Part shown: positions 1-8,907 of the stretch, piece after piece
Position numbering within the stretch: the first letter of the stretch is position 1
Layout: every line of letters begins with the position of its first letter
Origin: DATMNI01 sp035570275
Lineage (GTDB): Bacteria; Acidobacteriota; Terriglobia; Bryobacterales; Bryobacteraceae
Direction: 5' to 3'
Length of the DNA: 19,334 nt
Assembly: GCA_035570275.1 (NCBI GenBank)
Contig: DATMNI010000011.1
Coordinates: forward strand, 1 to 19,334
Translations under genes and position numbers: made by a program
The notes under the pieces: generated by a model
The model's input: the letters and a program-made list of their open reading frames with translations, nothing else
Told to the model about the DNA's origin: nothing
The model's database searches: none

Positions 1-49
1 GTGTATTCTGTCGGCGTGGAAATGCCGTAAAGTTGGGGGTGGACAGCAA

Positions 50-278
50 ATGAGCAAGCGCGAACTCATCGCCCAGGAACTCGGACGGCTCTCGGAGTCT
101 GACCTGGATCGACTGCTTGCATTCTTGCAGACCCTCGCTGAAGACCATGTGGAAGCGACGGTCCCAATGATAGCGGCACAGCGCACTGGCCAAGGATTGG
201 TTGTCGCCCGAGGAGGACGCAGCCTGGGCCAGACACTGCCTTTCCGGACGCGGTTGGGATGTGAGCGCTACCAGCTGA
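50..278 (+). pseudogene. Frameshifted short antitoxin-like gene
   Basis: The ATG at 50 opens a frame whose first 44 residues (MSKRELIAQELGRLSESDLD onward) look like the helical N-terminus of small antitoxins linked to addiction modules. After MIAAQ (167-181) the frame turns into unlikely sequence and runs to 313. Reading one base later from position 180 gives SALAKDWLSPEEDAAW, the acidic LAKDW..PEED..AW tail common in such antitoxins, before a stop at 276-278. The simplest reading is a 1-nt gain or 2-nt loss near 176-182 in an antitoxin gene of about 75 codons. No toxin frame follows before the next gene. A possible Shine-Dalgarno (GGGGGTGG, about 35-42) precedes the ATG. The family is recognised by pattern only. 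It could also be a live gene with a changed C-terminus, or carry a sequencing error. Confidence 0.5.
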
Positions 279-309
279 CCCCACGACCCTCCCTTGCCTG
301 TCCGCCGGC

Positions 310-338
310 TTGACAATGCCTCGGGGATCGAGTCAAAT
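310..338 (+). promoter_or_regulatory. Candidate sigma70-type promoter for the hydrolase/receptor pair
   Basis: A perfect TTGACA (310-315) is followed after 17 nt by TCAAAT (333-338), four of six matches to TATAAT. Transcription would begin near 345, about 40 nt before the ATG at 384. It is the only good -35/-10 pair seen between the broken antitoxin and the next gene. Confidence 0.4.
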
Positions 339-383
339 ACAGAAAACGCTTGCACGATACCTGGCTGGAGAGGGGCGTACACA

Positions 384-1934
384 ATGATGAGTGCGGATTT
401 CCTGGGAAGGAGGGCGTTCGTTCGACTGTGTTCGGCGTGCGCCGCATTTCTGACGCAGGCGGCGAATAAGCAGGCCAGGACTGAGCCTACACCAGCGCCA
501 GCACCATCACCCCAGGCGAACCGCGCGGCGGTCAGGAACCGCAAGAACTTCGTGGCGATCCAGGTGAAGCCTTACGCCTGGGTGGATGAAGGCATCGAGC
601 ACCTGCTCGATAACATCCAGCAAAAGGGCGCGGTCAATACGGTCTGGGCCTACACCTACGATTACTCCGAAGCGAGAATGACGCGCGAGGGAACCATCCC
701 GCTGCCCGATCACGGCGTTGCGGGCAGCCCGGAATTTGTGGGCGGCGCATTCTACGACTACGATCCAAAATACTTTCGCGACACGATTCTCAAGGATTTC
801 CGTTCACCCGACTACGGCAAATTCAACGTGATTTCGGACGTGGCAGCGAAGGTCAAGGCACGCGGCATGGACTTTTTCGCCTGGGACTACAACAACGCCG
901 TGCCGATCATGAATCGCAACATTGCGAATTTCCCGAAGGTGACGGAGATCGATGTTTACGGGAGGCGGACCACGAGCCCGTGCTTCAACCATCCGGACTA
1001 TCGCGCGCACCTGGGCGGCAAGATCGAGAGCCTGCTCAACGGGTACCCCAACGAAGTAGACGGCATCGCCTGGGGCTGCGAGCGCATGGGGCCGCTGCAG
1101 AACATGATCGGCGGCACGTGGAGCACGGCCGGCATCTCCTGTTTTTGTGAACACTGCCGCGCCAAGGCCAGCGAGCGGGGCGTCTCCTTCGCGCGCGCGC
1201 AGCAGGGATACCGTGAACTGGACCAGTTGTTTCGCGCCGCCGGGCAGGACCGGCGTCCGGTGGACGGATACTTCGTGACCTTCTGGCGCCTGTTGCTGGA
1301 GTACCCGGAGATCCTGAGCTGGGAGAAGCTGTGGACGGACACTTACCACGAAGTGCGGAGCGAGTTGTACGGAATCGGCAAGGCGATCGCGCCCCAGAAG
1401 CCATTCGGGTTCCACATCATGCAGAACATGAGTTTCAGCCCGTTCTACCAGGCCGAAGAGGACTACTCGCGCACCAAGGATTATACCGACTACCTGAAGC
1501 TCGCCACTTACAATAATGCGGCCGGGCCACGCATGGCGTCCTACATGGACCGGCTGAGCGCGACGATTTTTCACGATGCCAGTCCGAAGGACTTCCTGCC
1601 TTTCTACTACAAGATCATGAACTACCAGGAAGGGCCGTACGACCAGTTGCACACTTCGGGGCTCTCGGCCGATTACGTTGCGCGCGAGACGAAGCGCGCG
1701 ATCGCGGGCGTGGAGGGCAAGGTCAAGATCTACCCTGGGATCGATATCGATGTGCCGACCAGGCGAACGGACAAAAGAACGACGCCGGACGATGTCCGCA
1801 AGGCTGTGCGGGCGGCGTTCGACGCGGGCGCCGATGGGGCCGTCCTGTCGCGCGAGTATGTGGAGATGTGGCTTGCCAACCTTTCGGCCGCCGGCGAGAC
1901 ACTCCGTGAAATCTTCAATAAACGGCCCGCGTGA
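384..1934 (+). CDS. Exported TIM-barrel glycoside hydrolase-like protein
   Basis: A 516-residue protein, probably a secreted or periplasmic carbohydrate-active enzyme; its substrate is unknown. The start is the ATG at 384 because GGAGAGG (368-374) lies 9 nt upstream; the frame is open back to 294 but gives no plausible N-terminus. Residues 8-24 (GRRAFVRLCSACAAFL) read as a Tat-type signal, followed by a Pro/Ala-rich linker. The remainder shows TIM-barrel glycosidase-like strands: FVAIQVKPYAW, NTVWAYTYDY, GMDFFAWDYNN, CFNHPDYRAHL and DGIAWGCERMGPL. A CFCEHC motif is shared with many uncharacterised glycosidase-like barrels. Acidic residues in the DGIAWGCER and GIDIDV strands are candidate catalytic residues, but I cannot name the nucleophile or the GH family. 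It lies 29 nt upstream of a TonB-dependent receptor in the same direction, which suggests joint uptake and breakdown of a glycan. It may instead be a non-catalytic barrel. Confidence 0.72.
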   Translation: MMSADFLGRRAFVRLCSACAAFLTQAANKQARTEPTPAPAPSPQANRAAVRNRKNFVAIQVKPYAWVDEGIEHLLDNIQQKGAVNTVWAYTYDYSEARMTREGTIPLPDHGVAGSPEFVGGAFYDYDPKYFRDTILKDFRSPDYGKFNVISDVAAKVKARGMDFFAWDYNNAVPIMNRNIANFPKVTEIDVYGRRTTSPCFNHPDYRAHLGGKIESLLNGYPNEVDGIAWGCERMGPLQNMIGGTWSTAGISCFCEHCRAKASERGVSFARAQQGYRELDQLFRAAGQDRRPVDGYFVTFWRLLLEYPEILSWEKLWTDTYHEVRSELYGIGKAIAPQKPFGFHIMQNMSFSPFYQAEEDYSRTKDYTDYLKLATYNNAAGPRMASYMDRLSATIFHDASPKDFLPFYYKIMNYQEGPYDQLHTSGLSADYVARETKRAIAGVEGKVKIYPGIDIDVPTRRTDKRTTPDDVRKAVRAAFDAGADGAVLSREYVEMWLANLSAAGETLREIFNKRPA

Positions 1935-1963
1935 CCAGTCGCGGGGATAGAGGAGAGGAATCC

Positions 1964-4900
1964 ATGAGACGATTCGTTATTACGTGGTGCGCTGCGGTTG
2001 CAATCCTGCTTACCTTCCATTCCCACCTGGCGGCACAGGCGGTGGCCAACGCCACGATTCAAGGCGAAGTCACCGACGCTTCCGGCGCGGCGGTCCCCAA
2101 CGCACAAATCAAAGCTACGCAAACCGACACCGGGCAGGTGACCAGCGCGGTTAGCGGAGCCACCGGGAATTACGTGCTGCCGAACCTGCCCGTAGGACCA
2201 TATCGCCTGGAGGCGGGCGCGCCGGCATTCAGCACATACGTGCAATCCGGCATCATCCTTCAGGTGGGGAACAACGTGCAGATCAACGTGACGCTCCAGG
2301 TAGGCGCGGTGACGCAGGATGTGAGGGTGTCGGCCAACGCGGCGATGGTGGAGACGCAGGATACCTCGGTATCGGAAGTCATCGATCAGCGGCGCATCAT
2401 CGATCTCCCGCTGAACGGGCGGCAGGCCACGGATCTGATTCTGCTCTCGGGCGGCGCCAGCGTGCCGCCGGGGGCGGCCGGCCGGTTCATCACGACGCAC
2501 GACTACGTGAGTTCGGTGGGCGTCTCCGTAGCCGGAGGCCAGGAGAACGGCAACAACTACCTACTGGATGGAGCGGACCACAACGACACGCATTCCAACG
2601 TCAACCTGCCATTCCCGTTCCCGGATGCCCTGCAGGAATTCAGCGTGCAGACCAACGGCGTTTCGGCGCGCTATGGCCTGCATCCTTACGCGGTGGTCAA
2701 CGCCATCACCAAGTCGGGAACTAATCAAATCCACGGCAATCTTTTCGAGTTCGTGCGCAACGGAGACCTGAACGCCCGCAACTTCTTCGCGGCCACGCAG
2801 GATTCGCTGCGCCGCAACCAGTTTGGCGGAACGGTTGGCGGGCCCGTCAGAAAAGACAAAATCTTCCTGTTTAACGGGTTTCAGGGAACGCGCACGCGCA
2901 CCGCGCCGCCGCAAACTATCAGCTTCGTGCCCACCCAGGATGCGCTCAACGGAGACTTCAGCACGCTGGAATCGGCCGCCTGCCAGTCCAGTCACAAAGC
3001 CGTGACCTTGATCGACCCCACGGGCGGCCAACCGTTCCCCAACAACTTCATCCCTCCCAGCCGCTTCAGCACACCGGCGGCGGGGTTGGCGAAGTTGATT
3101 CCCGTGGCCGGCAACCCTTGCGGCCAGATCGTTTACGCCGTGCCTAACCCGAACAACGAGAATCAGGATGTGGCCCGGGTGGACTGGTTGCAGAGTTCGC
3201 GTAACTCCATCTTCGGCCGCTTTTTTGTGGCCGACTACGACAACGCGCCGTACTACACCAACAACATTCTCACCACCACGCGATCGGGCCTGGAGGAGCG
3301 CGCCACATCGGCCACGGCCGCGGACCAGTTCACCACGCCCGGCCTGGTGAATGCTTTTCACGCGACCTTCACGCGCCTGATCAACAATCGCGCGGTGTCG
3401 CAGCAGATGCCCAGCCTGGTTTCCCTGGGGTCGAACATGTTCAACGCGTATCCCCACTTCATCGATCTGACGGTCTCCAACAAGTTTGCGGTTGGCGGCG
3501 GGTCCAACGCTCCGGCCACCTTCACCCGAAATACTTTTCAAGTCGCCGACGACGTGGACTTGATTCGCGGCCGCCACCACATCATCTTCGGTGTGGAGGC
3601 CATCGCCATGCAGATGGACGAAATCAACATTTCGGTCGCCAATGGAGAATGGACCTTCAACGGGTCGTTAACCAACGACGCGCTGGCCGATTTTATGATT
3701 GGCCGGCCCAGTCTGCTGACCATGGGCAACCCCTTCCAGGCGGGCCTTCGCCAGAAATACTGGGGGGCGTACGTTCAGGATGATGTACGGCTGGCCAAAG
3801 GGCTGAACGTGCACTTTGGCGTACGCTGGGAGCCGTCGCTTCCGGAACACGATATTCTGGCGCGCGGGTCGCACTTTTCCATGCCCGCGTTCCTGGCCGG
3901 CCAGAAGTCCAGCGTGTACCCCAACGCCCCGGCCGGCCTGCTGTTCCATGGGGACCCCGATACTCCCGAGGCCTACGCCAACGGCAGTTGGTTGGGCTTT
4001 GCGCCCCGCATCGGCGTGGCGTGGGACCCGTCGGGAAAGGGTGTCCAGAGCCTGCGCGGCTCATACGGCATTTTCTTCGATGAGCCGGAAACTTTCACGG
4101 CCAGGGACTTTGGCGCATCGGCGCCCTGGGGCAATTCGATCTCGCTCACGGCGCCCGCGGGCGGGCTTGGCAATCCGTTTCAAGGCTACCCCGGGGGCAA
4201 TCCGTTTCCTTCGCCTTATCCGCCCAACCAGAGCGCGGTATTCCCCGCCTCCGGGCAGTACATCACGTTTCCGCTCAACCTGCACCATATGTATCACCAG
4301 CAGTGGGACCTGAGTTACCAGCGTCAGCTCGCCGGGAACTGGCTGCTGACCGCAGCCTATCTCGGCAACAAGGCGACGCACTTGCGGACTTCCATCGAGG
4401 CCAACCCCGCCGTCTATATTCCCGGAGCCTCCACGGTGGCCAACACGCAGCAGCGGCGATTGCTCACCCAGTTGAATCCCGTTCAGGGCCCTTTCTATTC
4501 GAACGTCACTCTGGCGGATGACGGCGTCAACACCAACTACAACGCCCTTCGCCTTTCGGCCCAACACCGGTTCAGCCAGAATTTCACCGTACTTTCGGTC
4601 TACACGTGGTCGCATTGTCTGCAGAATGCCGAAACCTACGGGAACCGCAACAACATCGGCTCCGCCTCATACCAGAATCCCAATAATCGCAACGCGGATT
4701 ATGGACCCTGCGACTTTGACCTGCGCCACAATTTCACCGCTTCGCTGGTGTATGAAATGCCCAAATTGGGAAATCGCGTGGAGAACCAGCTTCTCGGAAA
4801 CTGGCAGCTCGCATCGCTGATCTCCGTGCACACCGGGTTTCCCTTCACGCCGCTCACCGGCGTAGACAACTCGCTCACCGGCGTGAAGCAGGATCGCCCC

Positions 4901-5230
4901 AACATCGTGGGAAACCCATACGTCCGGGACACCGGCAGCCTGGTTTGGCTGAATCCCGCGGCGTTTGCGGCGAACCTGCTGGGCACTTTCGGCAATGCCG
5001 GATATAACAGCCTGATTGGGCCGCGATCCTTTGGCCTGGACGCCAACGTGACGCGCGAATTTCAGATTCGCGAACACCAGCGCTTTGAGCTGCGCTTCGA
5101 GTTCTTCAACCTGCTGAACCACACCAACTTCAGCACGCCGGTAAGTGCGCTCAATTCGTCGGCCTTCGGCAAAATTCAGAGCTCCGCCGATCCCCGAATT
5201 CTGCAGTTGGCGGCGAAATTCAAATTTTGA
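1964..5230 (+). CDS. TonB-dependent receptor, Oar-like, with carboxypeptidase-regulatory domain
   Basis: A 1088-residue outer-membrane protein. The ATG at 1964 is chosen because AGGAGAGGA (1951-1959) precedes it; the frame also has a GTG at 1931 overlapping the previous stop. Residues 1-26 are a Sec signal peptide ending in AAQA. Residues about 30-110 form a CarboxypepD_reg-like beta-sandwich (IQGEVTDASGAAVPNAQI, GNYVLPNLPVGPYRLE). A plug follows (DLPLNGRQATDLILLSGG, GGQENGNNYLLDGADHNDTH), then a long beta-barrel with barrel-strand texture (FLFNGFQG, WGAYVQDDVRL, HFGVRWEP, DLRHNFTASLVYEMP). It ends in phenylalanine (AAKFKF), as BAM-assembled barrels do. This layout matches the large receptor family expanded in Acidobacteria and related to myxobacterial Oar. 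No TonB box was identified with confidence. Its place after the hydrolase-like gene suggests import of an oligosaccharide or similar ligand energised by TonB/ExbBD; the ligand is unknown. Confidence 0.93.
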   Translation: MRRFVITWCAAVAILLTFHSHLAAQAVANATIQGEVTDASGAAVPNAQIKATQTDTGQVTSAVSGATGNYVLPNLPVGPYRLEAGAPAFSTYVQSGIILQVGNNVQINVTLQVGAVTQDVRVSANAAMVETQDTSVSEVIDQRRIIDLPLNGRQATDLILLSGGASVPPGAAGRFITTHDYVSSVGVSVAGGQENGNNYLLDGADHNDTHSNVNLPFPFPDALQEFSVQTNGVSARYGLHPYAVVNAITKSGTNQIHGNLFEFVRNGDLNARNFFAATQDSLRRNQFGGTVGGPVRKDKIFLFNGFQGTRTRTAPPQTISFVPTQDALNGDFSTLESAACQSSHKAVTLIDPTGGQPFPNNFIPPSRFSTPAAGLAKLIPVAGNPCGQIVYAVPNPNNENQDVARVDWLQSSRNSIFGRFFVADYDNAPYYTNNILTTTRSGLEERATSATAADQFTTPGLVNAFHATFTRLINNRAVSQQMPSLVSLGSNMFNAYPHFIDLTVSNKFAVGGGSNAPATFTRNTFQVADDVDLIRGRHHIIFGVEAIAMQMDEINISVANGEWTFNGSLTNDALADFMIGRPSLLTMGNPFQAGLRQKYWGAYVQDDVRLAKGLNVHFGVRWEPSLPEHDILARGSHFSMPAFLAGQKSSVYPNAPAGLLFHGDPDTPEAYANGSWLGFAPRIGVAWDPSGKGVQSLRGSYGIFFDEPETFTARDFGASAPWGNSISLTAPAGGLGNPFQGYPGGNPFPSPYPPNQSAVFPASGQYITFPLNLHHMYHQQWDLSYQRQLAGNWLLTAAYLGNKATHLRTSIEANPAVYIPGASTVANTQQRRLLTQLNPVQGPFYSNVTLADDGVNTNYNALRLSAQHRFSQNFTVLSVYTWSHCLQNAETYGNRNNIGSASYQNPNNRNADYGPCDFDLRHNFTASLVYEMPKLGNRVENQLLGNWQLASLISVHTGFPFTPLTGVDNSLTGVKQDRPNIVGNPYVRDTGSLVWLNPAAFAANLLGTFGNAGYNSLIGPRSFGLDANVTREFQIREHQRFELRFEFFNLLNHTNFSTPVSALNSSAFGKIQSSADPRILQLAAKFKF

Positions 5231-5250
5231 GCGCCTGGGGTCGCGCCGCG

Positions 5251-5283
5251 ACTCCAGTTTTCTGCGGACTCCAGTTTTCTGCG
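5251..5283 (+). repeat. Two-copy tandem direct repeat after the receptor gene
   Basis: ACTCCAGTTTTCTGCGG (5251-5267) is repeated at 5268-5283 with only the last base differing. The rest of the 221-nt gap (5231-5451) has one small hairpin, TTAGC-acctac-GCTAA (5318-5333), and no clear terminator or gene. Confidence 0.85.
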
Positions 5284-5451
5284 CACTTAGGCGCCACGAA
5301 TCCAGCAGTCGTCCTGATTAGCACCTACGCTAAGCACGGCGCCTTGCTCCCGCCGCGCCGGGTGGGGTAGAACAGTATCAACGGCGAAGTTTGCCACCCC
5401 ACTCGTCCTCCGCGTCCCTGTTCAGTTGAAGTGCGTCCTGGCGGATTTTCA

Positions 5452-7461
5452 ATGTCCAAGGTCAAACTCTATCAGTGCTTGCCGCGGTCCATCACCAGGC
5501 GGGCCTTCCACCTGCGAATGGCCGGGGGTCTCGCCACCGGATTCCTCGGCCGCCGTACGGCTCAGGCGCAGAGCGGGACTCCGTTCACGGTTGCGCTCGT
5601 TCCCGATCCTCAGTACCTGGCATCCGATGGCGCCTGCGCTGGGTCCAGGGCCTACAATGCTCTCATCCAGTGGGGCATCGCCAACAAGAACCTCCCGGTC
5701 AATGGCGTACCTCTCAACATCAAAGGCTTTCTGCAAGTCGGCGATTGCGTGAACGCCACCTCGGTCAACGCATTTTCCGCACCCCAGGTCTACAGCGTGA
5801 ATGCCTACGCGCAGGCAGAAGCAGCCCACATGTTCGTCGCCCGCGTCTGCGGGAATCACGACTACCTGGACGTCGGCGCCACCAACCGCAATCAGATTGG
5901 CTACATGTGGCGCGATGACAAAGGAGGAGCCTGGAGCCCCACCGGCGTCGCCGCCATCTATAGTGGCGGCATGGATCTGGGCAACGGCGACGTCGCCTGG
6001 TTCGGCGGAGCCTACCCCGACCCCACCTATCCCGTGTCCACCGCCAATGCCTGGATGCGCCTCAGTATCCAGGGCCGGAAGGTCATCATCGCTTCCGCGG
6101 AACACTACCCGCGCTCCGCCGTGATGGCGTACTTCCGGGACATTCACGACGCCAACCCCGATCACGAGTTCTGGTTTCTCACCCACGGTTATATGACCAC
6201 CGCCGGTGTGCAGGTGGCCAGGGGCGATGTGTACGGACCGAACAATGCCAGTCTCGGTCCCGCGCCTGCCAGCAACTCCGGCCAGGAAATGTGGGGCGGC
6301 GCCAGCGGCCATCCCGGACTCGTCACCTGGCCCAATCTGACCTTCGTGGGCTGCGGCCATTGGATCGATGGCTATGCTTTGCCATCCTCCGCCAACTGGG
6401 TGTGGCAGCGCCTCGAAGGCACATCCAGCTCCAGCCGCGGCCAAAAAGTTCAGCAGGTTTTCTGCAATTGCCAGAACGCCGACCAAATGAACTTTTGCGG
6501 CGGCAGCGGCGCCAACCCACCGAATGGCAGCTCCGATGTCATGCACCTGATGCTGCTTCGGATCTTCCCCGCCAGCGGAATGATGGATTCCTACCTGGTC
6601 AGCACCAACAACAATATGTGGACAGGCGGCCCGGGAGTCAGGAACCTCCCCAGCCCGTCATCCGCGGGAGCGCAGTTATTCAACATCAACTTTCCGGGAA
6701 TCGCATCTCCATCGCCACCGCCATTGCAGTCCGTTCCCGTGATCGCCACCGTGAATACCGCGGGCGGCTTTCCGGGAATTGCGCAGAATGACTGGATCGA
6801 AATCAAAGGAGCGAACCTCGCGCCCGCAAGCTTCGCGCCCAACGGTATGACGTGGAGCAGCGCGCCCGAGTTCGCGTCCGGAAAGATGCCCACTCAGCTC
6901 GCCAACGTCAGCGTCACGGTCAACGGGAGACCGGCGTTCGTGTACTACATCAGTCCCTCGCAGATCAATGTCCTCACGCCGCTCGACAACTCCGTGGGGC
7001 CGGTGCAGATCGTGGTGAAAAATGGAACTGCCGCCTCCGCCCAATTTATCGCCAACCTGGGTACCATCGCGCCTTCGTGGCCCCGCGTTGGCGCCAGTCA
7101 GTATATCGTTGCTACGCACGCCGACGGATCTCTGTTGGGTCCAATTTCCATGTCCGTCCCCGGTTACCCGTTCACTCCCGCGCGGCCGGGCGAGGTCATC
7201 GTTCTCTACGGTGTAGGCTTCGGACTGCCGGTAACCACGCTCGTGAATGGTTCCGCAACCCAAACCGGCGCCCTCCCAGTCACGCCCGTCGTCCTTATCA
7301 GTGGTGTTCCCGCCGAGGTACAGTTCGCTGGCGTCGTCAGTCCCGGACTGTACCAGTTTAATGTCGTGGTTCCCGCCGGCGCGGCCAGCGGCGATAACCA
7401 GGTGACGGCCATCTACGGCGTCACCAGTACACCGGCGGGCTCGATGATCGTCATTCAATGA
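5452..7461 (+). CDS. Tat-exported calcineurin-like phosphoesterase with TIGR03437-type C-terminal domain
   Basis: A 669-residue secreted protein. The ATG at 5452 is chosen over the GTG at 5431 because it follows a weak GGCGGA and gives a proper Tat signal: SITRRAFHLRMAGGLATGFL with a likely cut after AQA (residue 39). The metallophosphoesterase motifs appear in order: DPQ (52-54), GD (98-99), GNHD (134-137), H245 in LTHGYM, and GH (302-303) in GCGHWIDGY. The first motif is D-P-Q rather than D-x-H, as in some secreted phosphoesterases, so a two-metal site is likely but slightly changed. A Ser/Pro-rich linker (about 419-427) leads to a roughly 240-residue all-beta C-terminal domain (VIATVNTAGGFPGIAQND, YISPSQINVLTP, GEVIVLYGVGFG, GLYQFNVVVP). 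This matches the TIGR03437 domain known mainly from Solibacter and relatives, probably for surface attachment or secretion. The phosphoester substrate is unknown. Confidence 0.82.
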   Translation: MSKVKLYQCLPRSITRRAFHLRMAGGLATGFLGRRTAQAQSGTPFTVALVPDPQYLASDGACAGSRAYNALIQWGIANKNLPVNGVPLNIKGFLQVGDCVNATSVNAFSAPQVYSVNAYAQAEAAHMFVARVCGNHDYLDVGATNRNQIGYMWRDDKGGAWSPTGVAAIYSGGMDLGNGDVAWFGGAYPDPTYPVSTANAWMRLSIQGRKVIIASAEHYPRSAVMAYFRDIHDANPDHEFWFLTHGYMTTAGVQVARGDVYGPNNASLGPAPASNSGQEMWGGASGHPGLVTWPNLTFVGCGHWIDGYALPSSANWVWQRLEGTSSSSRGQKVQQVFCNCQNADQMNFCGGSGANPPNGSSDVMHLMLLRIFPASGMMDSYLVSTNNNMWTGGPGVRNLPSPSSAGAQLFNINFPGIASPSPPPLQSVPVIATVNTAGGFPGIAQNDWIEIKGANLAPASFAPNGMTWSSAPEFASGKMPTQLANVSVTVNGRPAFVYYISPSQINVLTPLDNSVGPVQIVVKNGTAASAQFIANLGTIAPSWPRVGASQYIVATHADGSLLGPISMSVPGYPFTPARPGEVIVLYGVGFGLPVTTLVNGSATQTGALPVTPVVLISGVPAEVQFAGVVSPGLYQFNVVVPAGAASGDNQVTAIYGVTSTPAGSMIVIQ

Positions 7462-7511
7462 CGGTCGTCATTCAAATACGGCCGTAGACTTCGGACCGGG
7501 TTTTGCCGCCA

Positions 7512-8885
7512 TCAGGCAATTCTCACGGTCTTCACGTTGACGAATTCGCGGATGCCGTAAGCGCCCAACTCGCGCCCGTAGCCCGACCGCTTGACGCCTC
7601 CGAAGGGCATCCGGGCGTCGGAGGCCACCATGCCGTTGATGAAGACCATACCGGCTTCAATCTCTTCGACGAAGCGGCGCTGCTCGGTTTCGTCGCCCGT
7701 CCAGGCGCTGGCGCCCAGTCCGAAATCGGTGTCGTTGGCCAGCCGGATGGCCTCGTCCGTTCCGTTGACGCGGAACAGCACGGCTACCGGTCCAAACAAT
7801 TCTTCGCGATAGGCCGGCGCGGATTCCGGCACATCCGCCAGCACCGTGGGCGCGTAGTAATTGCCGGGCCGTTGCAGCCGCCCGCCGCCCGTGAGCACGC
7901 GCGCCCCGGCCGACACCGACCGGCGCACCTGATCGTCAAGACTTTCCAGAATGTCCGGAGTGGCCAGCGGTCCCACCTGCGTCGCCTCGTCCATCGGGTC
8001 GCCCACCCGCAGCGCCGCCATGCCCGCTACGAATCGCTCTGAAAACTCGTCCGCAATTCGCCCATCCACGATGAAGCGCTTGGCGGCGATGCAGGACTGT
8101 CCGTTGTTGATGGTGCGCGCCTCTACGGCGGTCTTGACCGCACGGTCCAGATCGGCGCCCGGCATCACGAGGAACGGATCGCTGCCGCCCAGTTCCAACA
8201 CCGTCTTCTTGAGCTGCATGCCCGCCTGGCTGGCCACTTGAGCGCCCGCCGGCTCGCTGCCGGTCAGCGTAACGGCCTTCACGCGCCGGTCGTCGATTAC
8301 GCGCCGCACCTGTGCCGAGCCGATGAGCAGGGTCTGAAAGATGCCGGCCGGAAAACCCGCGCGGCGGATGATCTCTTCGATGGCCAGCGCGCACTGCGGC
8401 ACGTTGGAGGCGTGTTTGAGCAGCCCGGCGTTGCCCGCCATCAGCGCCGGGGCGGCGAAGCGGAAGACCTGCCAGAACGGAAAATTCCACGGCATTACGG
8501 CCAGCACGGCGCCGATCGGCTGGTAACGGATGAAGCTGCGCCCCGCGCCGGGGGTGGATGAAACATCCAGTGGTTCATCGGCCAGCAAACGCTCGCCGTG
8601 TTCCATGTAGAACCGGCAGGCGGTGGCGCACTTGGCGGCTTCGGCCCGCGCGGCCGCGATGGGCTTGCCCATTTCAAGCGTCATGATGCGCCCGAACCGG
8701 TCCTTCTCCGCTTCCAGAATTCCGGCCGCCGCCGCCAGCCACCGGGCGCGGTCGGCGAACGACGTGCCGCGGTAAGCGCGGTAAGCCGCATCCGCGCACG
8801 CGATACTCTCATCGATTTGCGCGCCGGTGAGCGGCTCAAACGTGCGCAGCGTCTCGCCGGTGGCGGGGTTGATGGAGGCGATCAT
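7512..8885 (-). CDS. NAD(P)-dependent aldehyde dehydrogenase, succinate-semialdehyde type
   Basis: A 457-residue cytoplasmic enzyme of the aldehyde dehydrogenase superfamily, closest by eye to the shorter Sad/YneI-type succinate-semialdehyde dehydrogenases (oxidation of succinate semialdehyde to succinate in GABA and putrescine breakdown). It begins INPATGETLRTFEPLT. It has the cofactor-site PWNFP (132-136), K157, the LTGS strand-turn (207-210), the general base Glu231 in ELGGSDPF, and the nucleophile Cys265 in NNGQSCIAAKR, so it should be active. Length is usual for this subgroup. The ATG at 8885 lies 7 nt beyond a TACAAT hexamer, suggesting a leaderless transcript. It is convergent with the phosphoesterase gene (50-nt gap). 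The nearby aguBA pair makes putrescine, so a polyamine link is possible but is inference. A different aldehyde substrate cannot be excluded. Confidence 0.88.
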   Translation of the reverse strand: MIASINPATGETLRTFEPLTGAQIDESIACADAAYRAYRGTSFADRARWLAAAAGILEAEKDRFGRIMTLEMGKPIAAARAEAAKCATACRFYMEHGERLLADEPLDVSSTPGAGRSFIRYQPIGAVLAVMPWNFPFWQVFRFAAPALMAGNAGLLKHASNVPQCALAIEEIIRRAGFPAGIFQTLLIGSAQVRRVIDDRRVKAVTLTGSEPAGAQVASQAGMQLKKTVLELGGSDPFLVMPGADLDRAVKTAVEARTINNGQSCIAAKRFIVDGRIADEFSERFVAGMAALRVGDPMDEATQVGPLATPDILESLDDQVRRSVSAGARVLTGGGRLQRPGNYYAPTVLADVPESAPAYREELFGPVAVLFRVNGTDEAIRLANDTDFGLGASAWTGDETEQRRFVEEIEAGMVFINGMVASDARMPFGGVKRSGYGRELGAYGIREFVNVKTVRIA

Positions 8886-8892
8886 CGTTCCT

Positions 8893-8898
8893 ATTGTA
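8893..8898 (-). promoter_or_regulatory. -10-like hexamer of the aldehyde dehydrogenase gene
   Basis: On the minus strand TACAAT (five of six matches to TATAAT) ends 7 nt before the ATG at 8885. Transcription would start at or within a base or two of the A of the ATG, giving a leaderless mRNA. No matching -35 was recognised. Confidence 0.4.
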
Positions 8899-8907
8899 GA
8901 GGCCTTA

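Noticed and set aside
1..53. Short open frames at the left edge, one ending at TGA 51-53 that overlaps the ATG at 50, another ending at 30
   Set aside because: Fewer than 18 codons are visible and neither tail is recognisable, so an upstream gene cannot be supported.
2561..3580. 339-codon minus-strand open frame inside the receptor gene
   Set aside because: It is an antisense shadow of a clearly coding gene with no domain-like sequence.
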